Source: Sulfolobus sp. SCGC AB-777_G06 (GTDB lineage: Archaea > Thermoproteota > Thermoprotei_A > Sulfolobales > Sulfolobaceae). Taken from it: a DNA stretch of 23,881 nt. The translations under genes were made by a program, and so were the position numbers. The notes below the pieces were generated by a model, which saw only the letters and a program-made list of their open reading frames with translations, did not search any database and had not been told where the DNA came from. Positions 17,263 through 23,881 of the stretch are shown here, piece after piece. Within the stretch, counting starts at the first letter, position 1. Every line of letters begins with the position of its first letter. Location: positions 1 through 23,881 of the forward strand of contig QEFN01000014.1 of NCBI GenBank assembly GCA_003086555.1, given 5' to 3'.

Positions 17263-18408
17263 GTGGCACAAGATTTTAACGTTACTCCATGGGAAGTTAA
17301 GGGAAAGGTAGACTATGATAAGTTGATCATTCAGTTTGGAACTCAGAAGCTGACTGAGGAACTAAAAGAAAAAACTAAGAGACTCATAAACGATGAACTT
17401 CACGTTATGCTTAGGCGTAATGTGTTCTTTTCTCACAGGGACTATGACCTGATATTGAAGGATTATGAAGACGGTAGAGGCTTTTTCCTTTACACCGGTA
17501 GAGCTCCTTCTTTAGGAATGCACATTGGACATTTAATTCCTTTCATATTCACGAAATGGCTGCAAGACAAATTTAAGGTAAACGTATATATCGAAGTCAC
17601 AGATGATGAGAAGTTCATGAGAAATGTCGATTACTCGCTTGATCAAACTAGGCAATGGGCATATGACAATATTTTAGATATAATTGCTGTTGGATTTGAC
17701 CCCGATAGGACTTTCATTTTCCAAGATACGGAGTATATTAGAAATATGTACCCTATAGCAATCAAGATAGCCAAGAAGCTGACGTTTAATGAAGTAAGGG
17801 CTACTTTCGGCTTAGACACTTCTTCTAACATAGGCATTATCTTTTATCCTGCTCTGCAGATCGCCCCTACTATGTTTGAACGTAAAAGATGTCTTATTCC
17901 GGCTGGTATTGACCAAGATCCTTACTGGAGACTGCAAAGGGATATAGCAGAGAGTTTAGGATATTATAAGGCTGCTCAGATCCACAGTAAATTTCTGCCA
18001 CCTTTAACAGGTCCTGAGGGTAAAATGAGTTCGTCTCAACCAGAATCTGCAATATATCTTACCGATGATCCAAAAACTGTAGAGAGAAAGATCATGAAAT
18101 ATGCATTCTCTGGAGGACAACCTACAATAGAACTTCATAGAAAATACGGAGGTAATCCAGATATAGATGTTTCCTTTCAGTGGTTATATATGTTTTTTGA
18201 ACCAGACGACAATAAGATAAAGAAAATCGAGGAGGAATACAGAAGTGGTAAGATGCTGACGGGCGAGCTAAAGAGTATACTGGTTGAGAAATTAAATGCG
18301 TTTTTAGAGGAGCATAGAAACAAAAGGGAAGAAGCTAAAAAGTTAGTTTATACGTTCAAATATGATGGAACGTTAGCTAGAGAGATGTGGAAGAAGATTC
18401 ACGAATAG
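17263..18408 (+). CDS. trpS: Tryptophanyl-tRNA synthetase
   Basis: Class I synthetase charging tRNA-Trp. The 381-residue protein has the archaeal/eukaryotic layout: an N-terminal extension (DFNVTPWEVKGKVDYDKLII), then YTGRAPSLGMHIGH with the HIGH motif at 87-90, a Trp-binding region (IPAGIDQDPYWRLQRDIAES, 212-231) and KMSSS at 254-258. The C-terminal helical part (about 290-381) would bind the anticodon. The start GTG 17263 fits the TATA box at 17232. The last 32 bases overlap the convergent HTH gene. Confidence 0.96.
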   Translation: MAQDFNVTPWEVKGKVDYDKLIIQFGTQKLTEELKEKTKRLINDELHVMLRRNVFFSHRDYDLILKDYEDGRGFFLYTGRAPSLGMHIGHLIPFIFTKWLQDKFKVNVYIEVTDDEKFMRNVDYSLDQTRQWAYDNILDIIAVGFDPDRTFIFQDTEYIRNMYPIAIKIAKKLTFNEVRATFGLDTSSNIGIIFYPALQIAPTMFERKRCLIPAGIDQDPYWRLQRDIAESLGYYKAAQIHSKFLPPLTGPEGKMSSSQPESAIYLTDDPKTVERKIMKYAFSGGQPTIELHRKYGGNPDIDVSFQWLYMFFEPDDNKIKKIEEEYRSGKMLTGELKSILVEKLNAFLEEHRNKREEAKKLVYTFKYDGTLAREMWKKIHE

Positions 18409-18820
18409 ATTTATAAAGTCCCATTTTCTTTAAATGATATACTATTAAGTTAGTGGATTTTCCTAGTTTCTTTGCGATCTTATATATAGACTCTCCACGC
18501 TTATACATATCTTCGATCATCTTTATTTCACTGTCCTTTAGTTTTCTCACTCTCCTACCTAAATTGTGTTTTTGTAGTATCCTCAGAACCGTTGATTCGC
18601 TAATTTTCAGTTCCTTACTAATAGCTCTCGCACTCTTTCCTTGTTTTGCAAGTTCAATAACCTTATTTTCGTCCGCTTTGTTACTTCTAAGTTTTACCCC
18701 AGATTTAATAAGTAAATTCCTTACCTTACCGTAACTGAGACCAGTAAGTGATGCAATATTCCTTATTGAATAGCCTTGCTCGTAAAGAGACCTAACTTTT
18801 TCCTCCATTTCATTTTGCAT
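18377..18820 (-). CDS. Protein with three tandem helix-turn-helix units, 147 aa
   Basis: Three similar HTH segments fill the protein: about 6-43 (VRSLYEQGYSIRNIASLTGL, KVRNLLIKSG), about 52-88 (VIELAKQGKSARAISKELKI, TVLRILQKHN) and about 98-137 (MIEDMYKRGESIYKIAKKLG, LIVYHLKKMG). They resemble the HTH of resolvases and sigma-70 region 4. No catalytic domain is attached, so it is probably a DNA-binding regulator or an architectural protein. An 8-bp inverted repeat (18820-18839) touches the start codon, which suggests autoregulation. ATG 18820 is used; ATG 18808 is possible. It converges on trpS with a 32-base overlap. Confidence 0.8.
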   Translation of the reverse strand: MQNEMEEKVRSLYEQGYSIRNIASLTGLSYGKVRNLLIKSGVKLRSNKADENKVIELAKQGKSARAISKELKISESTVLRILQKHNLGRRVRKLKDSEIKMIEDMYKRGESIYKIAKKLGKSTNLIVYHLKKMGLYKSIRESSSTSL

Positions 18821-18839
18821 GATGATTACAAAATCATCA
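18820..18839. promoter_or_regulatory. Inverted repeat overlapping the start codon of the three-HTH gene
   Basis: TGATGATT and AATCATCA are perfect 8-bp arms around ACAA. The left base is part of the start codon at 18820-18818. Its position would block a leaderless transcript start if bound, so it may be an autoregulatory operator. Confidence 0.45.
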
Positions 18840-18973
18840 CTTAAAATAAACTTTTTCCAGATTTATCGTATATTATCTAAGGGGAGAAAAGATTACGTTA
18901 AGGTGAGAAACTGAATTAATTATCTCTTTCGGCATAGTTCAACTTTAAAGCGTGTTTCAATTTAATTAAATTG

Positions 18974-19543
18974 ATGGGCATTTTTTACATTATATTGATA
19001 GGTGCTGTTATGGGCCTTTCAATCGCCGCACCACCCGGTCCTATAAATGCTATGATGGCACATGAATCTTTAAGATCCTCGTTACACGGAACCAGTGTAG
19101 GGGCCGGGGCGATGACTGCTGACTTCATATTTTTCTTATTAACGTTCTTTTTTAAATCTCTAATACCTCAGAACGTCTTATTTATCTTTTACATAATCGG
19201 AGGAATTTATATGTTATATCTCGCCTACGGTGTTTGGAAAACAAAGACTTTTAACACGAGCATTAAGGGCAGTTACGTTAAAGGTCTTACCACAGCCCTC
19301 GTTAATCCTTACCAGATAGGGTGGTGGCTAACCTTTGGGATATCTATGCTCGACCAGTTTTCCATTTATATAGCACCAGGCTTTTTCTTAGGTATACTCA
19401 TCTGGATCCTTTCATTTCCTGCGGTTATCAGTAAATACGGAAAGGATTACATCTTATATGTCAAGATATTTTCTTTAATTGTCCTAACGGTATTTGGAGT
19501 GTATTTCCTATATCAGGGGGTAAGTTATGTTATCAAAATGTGA
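18974..19543 (+). CDS. LysE/RhtB-family amino-acid exporter
   Basis: The N-terminal signature [20 protein letters not shown] (about 14-33) is typical of LysE-type translocators, small membrane proteins with about six hydrophobic segments that export amino acids. Further segments are seen at about 50-64, 69-85, 105-125, 133-151 and 164-186. The conserved second half motif appears as [16 protein letters not shown] took ATG 18974; TTG 18971 precedes it directly. CTTTAAAGC near 18939 could be its TATA box. Its end overlaps the next gene by 17 bases. Substrate is unknown. Confidence 0.85.
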   Translation: MGIFYIILIGAVMGLSIAAPPGPINAMMAHESLRSSLHGTSVGAGAMTADFIFFLLTFFFKSLIPQNVLFIFYIIGGIYMLYLAYGVWKTKTFNTSIKGSYVKGLTTALVNPYQIGWWLTFGISMLDQFSIYIAPGFFLGILIWILSFPAVISKYGKDYILYVKIFSLIVLTVFGVYFLYQGVSYVIKM

Positions 19544-20249
19544 AATTAGAAAAAAAGTTTGGAGTCTATTGGAGGAAACTAATATAGCCGCATTTCCTAG
19601 GCCAGTATTGGGTAGAATCCCTAATTTCAAGGGGGCAGAGAAAGCGGCGGAAAAGCTTTCGGGTACTCCTGAATTCCAAAGAGCTAAATTCATCAAGGTA
19701 AATCCAGACTCACCGCAAAGATATGTAAGAGAGCTAGCTTTACGCCAAGGTAAAATTGTTCTAGTACCGACTCCTAGGCTTAAAGGGGACTTCTATCTAT
19801 TAGACCCATCCAAAATTAGAGACTTCAGGGAAGCATCTAAAATCTCAGGGTTTGCCAAGTACGGTGAGGTAGCAGATATATATTCTATTCCAAATATAGA
19901 TTTGGTTGTAGTTGGCAGTGTAGCAGTTACGCTATCAGGAGACAGAGTAGGCAAAGGAGAAGGGTATAGTGAGTTAGAGTTTGCAATACTAAGAGAATTA
20001 AATAAGATTAATGAAAAAACTCCAGTTGTTACGACAGTCCATGATATTCAGATAGTGGAAAGTATACCCGTAGAGCCTTACGATGTACCTTTAGATATAA
20101 TTGCAACTCCGACTAGGGTTATAAGAGTGAATAGGACTAGAGAAAGGCCACCTGGTCTTTTACTGGAATATTTAACCAAGGAAAAGATTGAAGACACTCC
20201 CTTTCTGAAAAAATATTTAGGCCAGAGAAAGCGAAATAACACCCTTTAA
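19527..20249 (+). CDS. 5-formyltetrahydrofolate cyclo-ligase family protein, 240 aa
   Basis: The sequence [20 protein letters not shown] (about 142-161) is the conserved Gly-rich ATP/folate loop of the MTHFS-like fold. [20 protein letters not shown] at the start and [15 protein letters not shown] (80-94) also fit. In bacteria and eukaryotes the enzyme turns 5-formyl-THF into methenyl-THF; archaeal members of this longer type may instead act on other pterins or thiamine-related compounds, so I leave the reaction open. ATG 19527 follows GGGGGTAAG and lies within the end of the LysE gene, so the two are co-translated. It overlaps the convergent winged-helix gene by 33 bases. Confidence 0.82.
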   Translation: MLSKCEIRKKVWSLLEETNIAAFPRPVLGRIPNFKGAEKAAEKLSGTPEFQRAKFIKVNPDSPQRYVRELALRQGKIVLVPTPRLKGDFYLLDPSKIRDFREASKISGFAKYGEVADIYSIPNIDLVVVGSVAVTLSGDRVGKGEGYSELEFAILRELNKINEKTPVVTTVHDIQIVESIPVEPYDVPLDIIATPTRVIRVNRTRERPPGLLLEYLTKEKIEDTPFLKKYLGQRKRNNTL

Positions 20250-20570
20250 TTCTCTGCAAAGTTCTTCAGCTTTTCTGGCTAATTTCTCCTTAAGCTCCTC
20301 TCTATTTACATTGTAAATATACTTAGGTCTTCCTCCTTTGCTATTTCCTCCCTTCTCTTTTTCTATCAATCCCGCGTCAGCTAATTTCTTTAACACGAGG
20401 CTGGTTCTACTTTTGCTTATTCCCAGTTCGGTAGATATTGTGTCAACATCCTTTCCTCCTTTACTTTCAAGGATTTTCAGGAATGCATCTATTTCGGCTT
20501 CAGATAGACCATAAGCTACTGCGAGAAATCTTTTGAAAATTGTAATTTTTTCATTAATTTCAATACTCAT
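20217..20570 (-). CDS. Winged-helix regulator (Lrs14/TrmB-like), 117 aa
   Basis: A single winged helix-turn-helix domain: [20 protein letters not shown], then [20 protein letters not shown] for helix-turn-helix and [20 protein letters not shown] for the wing, with [17 protein letters not shown] after it. A C-terminal helix ([14 protein letters not shown]) would serve dimerisation. Length and layout fit the small Lrs14-like regulators abundant in Sulfolobales, or the N-terminal domain of TrmB. One Cys is present. The target is unknown. It is monocistronic and convergent with the MTHFS-like gene. Confidence 0.8.
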   Translation of the reverse strand: MSIEINEKITIFKRFLAVAYGLSEAEIDAFLKILESKGGKDVDTISTELGISKSRTSLVLKKLADAGLIEKEKGGNSKGGRPKYIYNVNREELKEKLARKAEELCRELKGVISLSLA

Positions 20571-20675
20571 TTTTTCACACCTTACATCTTTTATATTTAA
20601 TATTCATTTTTTTAAACTTAACTACTATTTCACCTTTACACTTATTATTTTTAAATTATTGTATAATCCGATAGT

Positions 20676-20894
20676 ATGAACAAGGATGAGTTAAGGGAAG
20701 TAATACTTCAAATACTTGAAGAAAAGAAAGGTGAAGGTTTAACTTCAACTGAAATTAGAAATATTCTAATTGAGAAAGGCGTGGAGTTTAACATGATAGA
20801 ATTTAGAGAAGTACTAGCTGATCTAGTAAGGGAAGGTAAAGTTAAAAAAACTCCTGATTATAACGTTAGAAAGTTTAAGTTTTCTTTACCCTGA
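20676..20894 (+). CDS. Small winged-helix protein, 72 aa
   Basis: The protein MNKDELREVILQILEEKKGE, LTSTEIRNILIEKGVEFN, EFREVLADLVREGKVKKTPD, ending RKFKFSLP, has the helix-helix-helix-wing pattern of a minimal winged-helix domain. TTTTTAAATT about 25 bases upstream of ATG 20676 suggests a leaderless mRNA. The end overlaps the convergent mrp gene by 9 bases. DNA-binding regulator is likely; I recognise no specific family. Confidence 0.75.
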   Translation: MNKDELREVILQILEEKKGEGLTSTEIRNILIEKGVEFNMIEFREVLADLVREGKVKKTPDYNVRKFKFSLP

Positions 20895-21803
20895 TTGGGG
20901 CGTTTCTTGTTGACTGTTCTCTATAATATGGATAACTTTTTCTGCTATTTTCATGAACTCCTTCGATGCAGGATCATCTGGATACTTTAAGAAGAATGGT
21001 TCTCCTAAATCATTTGCCTGAGCCACTACTGGGTCTAGAGGTACTTGTCCTAATAGAGGTACTCCCATTTCCTCTGCCATTTTCTTTCCTTTACCCTCTC
21101 CGAATATATAGTAAGGTTTGTTGTCACTAGGGCATAGGAAGTAGCTCATGTTTTCAATTACACCTAGGATCCTAGCGTTTATAGTCTTAGCAAAGGTTAT
21201 AGATCTTTTGACTGCTAGTGTAGAGACTTCTGAAGGTATTGTAACTATGATCATACCAGTTAAGTTAGGGACTAGCTGTGCCACTGACAGAGCCTCATCA
21301 CCGGTCCCAGGAGGCATATCTATTATTAAGTAGTCTAGCTCTCCCCATTTGACGTCTCCTAAGAATTGTTTAATCGCAGTGTGTTTTATTGCTCCTCTCC
21401 AGACTACTGGCGTATCGTCCCTTGGTAATAAGAAGTCTATTGAGACCACCTTTATGCCAAAAGGACCTATTACCGGGTTTATATCACCCTTGTCGTCAGC
21501 CGTCAAGTATTGTCCCCTTACTCCTAACATCTTAGGGACCGAAGGACCGTGGAAATCTACATCAACTATTCCTACACTTCTTCCTGCTGCCGCTAATGCC
21601 ATGGCTAAGTTAGATGATACAAAAGATTTTCCTACCCCTCCCTTTCCGCTAAGCACGGCAATTTTATATTTGACGGTCTTCATTTTCATTTGGATTTTTA
21701 AGTCTGCAGCTTGAGGGGCTTGAGGGGCTACCTTTCTCAAGTCTCTTGGTTGTTTGCTCGGCTGAGGAGATGAAATTCTGAATGGATTATTCCCAGTACT
21801 CAA
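20886..21803 (-). CDS. Mrp/NBP35-type P-loop ATPase (iron-sulfur carrier)
   Basis: The deviant Walker A GKGGVGKS (53-60) with SFVSSNLAMALAAAG, DVDFHGPSVPKMLGV (about 82-96) and DMPPGTGDEALS (about 163-174) define the Mrp/ApbC/NBP35 group, which carries and transfers Fe-S clusters. The first 45 residues are a Pro/Ala/Gln-rich tail. The place where homologues have CPxC reads MSYFLCPSDNKPYYIFG, with a single Cys, so cluster binding may use other ligands or a dimer-bridging Cys. The start is TTG 21803, three bases after the stop of the adenylate kinase 6 gene; no ATG lies before the conserved part except at about residue 39. Confidence 0.92.
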   Translation of the reverse strand: MSTGNNPFRISSPQPSKQPRDLRKVAPQAPQAADLKIQMKMKTVKYKIAVLSGKGGVGKSFVSSNLAMALAAAGRSVGIVDVDFHGPSVPKMLGVRGQYLTADDKGDINPVIGPFGIKVVSIDFLLPRDDTPVVWRGAIKHTAIKQFLGDVKWGELDYLIIDMPPGTGDEALSVAQLVPNLTGMIIVTIPSEVSTLAVKRSITFAKTINARILGVIENMSYFLCPSDNKPYYIFGEGKGKKMAEEMGVPLLGQVPLDPVVAQANDLGEPFFLKYPDDPASKEFMKIAEKVIHIIENSQQETPQSG

Positions 21804-21806
21804 AAT

Positions 21807-22394
21807 TTATTCCCTAATCTCATAATCCTCGTATTCACTAATAATCTTATCTAATTCAAATAATAATGATTGAACTCTCTCATCCCCTAACCAGTCCACT
21901 CTCTCGCATTCATAATTCTCTACCATCTCCAGTATGCGATCTATAGTCTTATCAGTGACGTCAATTTCACATACATTACTGAAATTCTCATATGCTTCTG
22001 AACTTACCACACCTAATATTTCAGCTTCAACGTTCTCAGCTACCTTTAACTCGTTCCATCCCCTCTTTTTCAATTCTTCATAAAGGGATAAGGGGTGACG
22101 TCGTAAGACTACAACCTTATCGGCTTTGCTTACGAGTCCTGGATATACTGTCTCTATTACTAAGTTATTCTCGGTGCTCAGGAGCTCCCTTATTACACTC
22201 TCTGCTTTCTCTTCATCTAAAATGTAAGTTTTTCTATTCTTGTCATATTCAGAATAAGCCTTCTTTTCTATGAGAAAAGAAGATAGATGAAGTAGCTTAA
22301 AGTTAAGCTTTTCCGATAATGCCCTCGCAACCGTAGACTTGCCTACTCCCGGAGTACCAGAGATTACTATAATCAACGTGATAAGAGTAATCAC
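21807..22394 (-). CDS. Adenylate kinase 6 (Fap7/hCINAP-type) NMP kinase
   Basis: Walker A is GTPGVGKST (13-21). The protein continues ARALSEKLNFKLLHLSSFLI and VIETVYPG with VVVLRRHPLSLYEELKKRGW, the layout of the AK6/Fap7 family, which in archaea and eukaryotes helps mature the small ribosomal subunit and has adenylate kinase/ATPase activity. The C-terminal acidic helix (DKIISEYEDYEIRE) is a common addition. GTG 22394 overlaps the stop of the 53-aa gene (GTGA), supporting coupled translation; TTG 22376 would start MIIVISGTPG and is an alternative. Confidence 0.87.
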   Translation of the reverse strand: MITLITLIIVISGTPGVGKSTVARALSEKLNFKLLHLSSFLIEKKAYSEYDKNRKTYILDEEKAESVIRELLSTENNLVIETVYPGLVSKADKVVVLRRHPLSLYEELKKRGWNELKVAENVEAEILGVVSSEAYENFSNVCEIDVTDKTIDRILEMVENYECERVDWLGDERVQSLLFELDKIISEYEDYEIRE

Positions 22395-22552
22395 CGGAAG
22401 GCTAAAACTGTTTCTATTACGTATAAGGCTATTGATAAGCCTATAAGCAAGAGTTTGATATCTCTATCACCGCTACCTTTCCATATTTCATATACTCCAT
22501 AAGGAAACATGGCAAGCCCTATAAAGAATAGAACAAGTTCTATTATGTTCAT
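22391..22552 (-). CDS. Small two-segment membrane protein, 53 aa
   Basis: The frame begins MNIIELVLFFIGLAMFPYGV, then YEIWKGSGDRDIKLLLIGLS and a second hydrophobic stretch IALYVIETVLAF, ending in Arg. Two membrane segments joined by a short charged loop are predicted. The ATG overlaps the rhomboid stop (ATGA) and its own stop overlaps the AK6 start (GTGA), so it is embedded between two genes with 4-base overlaps on both sides. That is strong evidence for a real gene. No family is recognised; a partner of the rhomboid protein is a guess. Confidence 0.75.
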   Translation of the reverse strand: MNIIELVLFFIGLAMFPYGVYEIWKGSGDRDIKLLLIGLSIALYVIETVLAFR

Positions 22553-23112
22553 ATAATAGATCTTTGTTCGTGTCTTACCTTAAAAAGCAAAAGGGAGAGT
22601 AGTAACCCACCTATGGTACCACCTATGTGGGCTAGAACGTTCACTTGGAGGAATGGAATAAAATCGCTTAGAATCAGTGCTACTATGAGGAGTATTAAAC
22701 CACCTTTTTCGTTCTTCTTTAGATATTCATAAACTGCATAGAACGATAGAAGCCCAAAGATACCGCCAGAAGCCCCAGCAGAAGGTAAACCGTTAGGGTA
22801 AACGAGTAGATACAACAAGTTACCGAAAACACCAGTGATAAAGAAAATAGCGATCTCTGCAACTCCTTCTTTCGACCTGAATAAATAGTACACTATATAC
22901 AAGGCAATTTCATTGAATCCAAAGTCAATGAAACTCGGTGTAATCAGTATAGACGTTATTAATTCCCAATAGAAATGATAGTAAATTATTAACGGGTTAT
23001 ATTGTACGAGAAAGAGGAGGTAATAAGGGTTCAATAACTCTAGAACTTGTCCTACAATATAACCCGACCCAACGAGTATCATAATCAAAACGGTAATTGG
23101 TATTCTCTTCAT
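22549..23112 (-). CDS. Rhomboid-family intramembrane serine protease
   Basis: The catalytic motif GASGGIFGLL holds the nucleophile S115, and NVLAHIGGTIGGL holds the general base H162. Six hydrophobic segments are visible (about 6-26, 46-66, 84-105, 113-130, 137-153, 158-176). This gives the basic six-helix rhomboid, which cuts membrane proteins within the bilayer. The WR motif of the L1 loop is not evident. Length of 187 residues is at the short end of the family. The gene sits 31 bases downstream of an M50-type protease gene and overlaps the 53-aa membrane protein gene by 4 bases. Confidence 0.9.
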   Translation of the reverse strand: MKRIPITVLIMILVGSGYIVGQVLELLNPYYLLFLVQYNPLIIYYHFYWELITSILITPSFIDFGFNEIALYIVYYLFRSKEGVAEIAIFFITGVFGNLLYLLVYPNGLPSAGASGGIFGLLSFYAVYEYLKKNEKGGLILLIVALILSDFIPFLQVNVLAHIGGTIGGLLLSLLLFKVRHEQRSII

Positions 23113-23143
23113 TATTGATTTTTCCTCCTGTGGAGAATTAAGT

Positions 23144-23746
23144 TCACCTCACTAGGAATGTTAGGATGAAGGAGATAAGTACTGCAACGCCCCATGCCAG
23201 TTTGTTCCACCTTAACACTTTGATTCCATCTAACGGTGGTATCGGGATCAAGTTAAAGAAAGCTACATAACTATTAAATGCAAATATTTCTAGAAGAATT
23301 GTGTTTACAAGAGAGTTTCCGAATAAGAAGGCACTTGCAAACAACGAGATTATTGCAATTATTATATTTGTAACCGGACCAGCAAAAGCTGTTTTACCCG
23401 ATAATTCTTCTCCCATTAGCCCGAATCTACAAAGTATAGCTGTATATCCTGCGACAAAAATTAGAATGCCAAGTTTGAAATATCCACTAAGGAAGTTAAT
23501 TAGGAATGTTACAAGAAAGCCTTTAAAACTCAACACAAACCTGGAATTACATCCGTAATTTCTTGCCGTCTGTCTGTGAGCCAGCTCATGGGGGACGATT
23601 GCTGTAGTTGCTGTTAAAACTGCTATTCCTAAATAAAGCGGATTAAAAGACATGAAAGCTACTGCAAGAGAAAGTATTGCTAGAACGAAAGAAAGAGCTT
23701 CATTTAAATCTCTGAATTTCACTTCAAGTTCATTAATAAAGCTCAA
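23144..23746 (-). CDS. Site-2-protease-type (M50) membrane metalloprotease
   Basis: Zinc-binding HELAH is at 53-57 in TTAIVPHELAHRQTARNYG, and the second zinc motif is NLIPIPPLDGIKVLRW (165-180) with ligand D173. Membrane segments are visible at about 17-48, 75-110, 122-144, 146-168 and 182-199. These are the hallmarks of the S2P/M50 family, which cleaves membrane-bound regulators. The start is TTG 23746 (MSFINELEVK); no better codon is found. It is followed within 31 bases by the rhomboid gene, so two intramembrane proteases of different classes are probably in one transcript. The region upstream to 23881 shows only promoter-like AT-rich sequence. Confidence 0.88.
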   Translation of the reverse strand: MSFINELEVKFRDLNEALSFVLAILSLAVAFMSFNPLYLGIAVLTATTAIVPHELAHRQTARNYGCNSRFVLSFKGFLVTFLINFLSGYFKLGILIFVAGYTAILCRFGLMGEELSGKTAFAGPVTNIIIAIISLFASAFLFGNSLVNTILLEIFAFNSYVAFFNLIPIPPLDGIKVLRWNKLAWGVAVLISFILTFLVR

Positions 23747-23881
23747 GGTTATCTTCCAAATTATCTCGGCTACTGGCTAAAAACTTTATTCAATGCTTAT
23801 ATCAGTGGAGTAATCAAAATTTGGAGACTCAATACGCCAAACCAATCCTCTCTTTTTATCATCTATCGATATCATCTTCTC

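Noticed and set aside
23821..23881. A plus-strand open frame from TTG at the right edge
   Set aside because: Only 20 codons are visible before the window ends. A TATA-like CTTATATC lies upstream, but the evidence is too thin for a gene call.

Overview
The window is chromosomal DNA from a thermoacidophilic crenarchaeon of the order Sulfolobales. The evidence is a zinc-containing 7Fe ferredoxin nearly identical in motif to the Sulfolobus protein, an ESCRT-III (CdvB-type) cell-division protein, TFB, aIF1, RNA polymerase subunit RpoP, many apparently leaderless genes with a TATA box about 26 bases before the start codon, and an SSV-type integrase. I do not assign a genus.

Region 1 (1-1035): the edge of an IS5-type (ISC1234-like) insertion sequence with a frameshifted transposase, then about 600 bases of AT-rich DNA without a gene.

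Region 2 (1036-7301): a tRNA-Glu(UUC) gene carrying a 16-nt intron in the D-loop, used as integration target. A 45-bp exact copy of its 3' part lies at 7257-7301. Between the copies is an integrated element of about 6.17 kb. Its integrase gene is split by integration into intN (next to the intact tRNA gene) and intC (at the far end). The element also carries a ribbon-helix-helix repressor, a 124-aa protein, a 659-aa AAA+ ATPase with winged helices (candidate replication initiator/helicase), and 111-aa and 115-aa unknowns, all on the minus strand. A 1.3-kb repeat-rich polypurine/polypyrimidine stretch looks like an origin. No capsid gene and no PrimPol are recognisable, so I read it as an integrative plasmid.

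Region 3 (7302-10208): just outside the right att copy lies a decayed second intN with its upstream DNA, so an earlier related element used the same tRNA gene. It is followed by a co-oriented cluster linked to ADP-ribose/phosphoester chemistry: an ADP-ribosylglycohydrolase gene broken by a stop codon and a frameshift, a 2H phosphoesterase gene broken by two frameshifts, and a mostly intact metallophosphoesterase.

Region 4 (10310-23746): compact core genome. In order: a small membrane protein, tfb, an orphan ABC ATPase, rpoP, aIF1, ferredoxin, an operon of HTH_10 regulator-CobD-GtrA, an operon of small Hsp20-AlaX, the ESCRT-III gene, trpS, a three-HTH protein, LysE transporter-MTHFS-like, two winged-helix proteins, and a minus-strand series M50 protease-rhomboid-53-aa membrane protein-adenylate kinase 6-Mrp whose central genes overlap by 4 bases. 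Genes are tightly packed, often overlapping at their ends.
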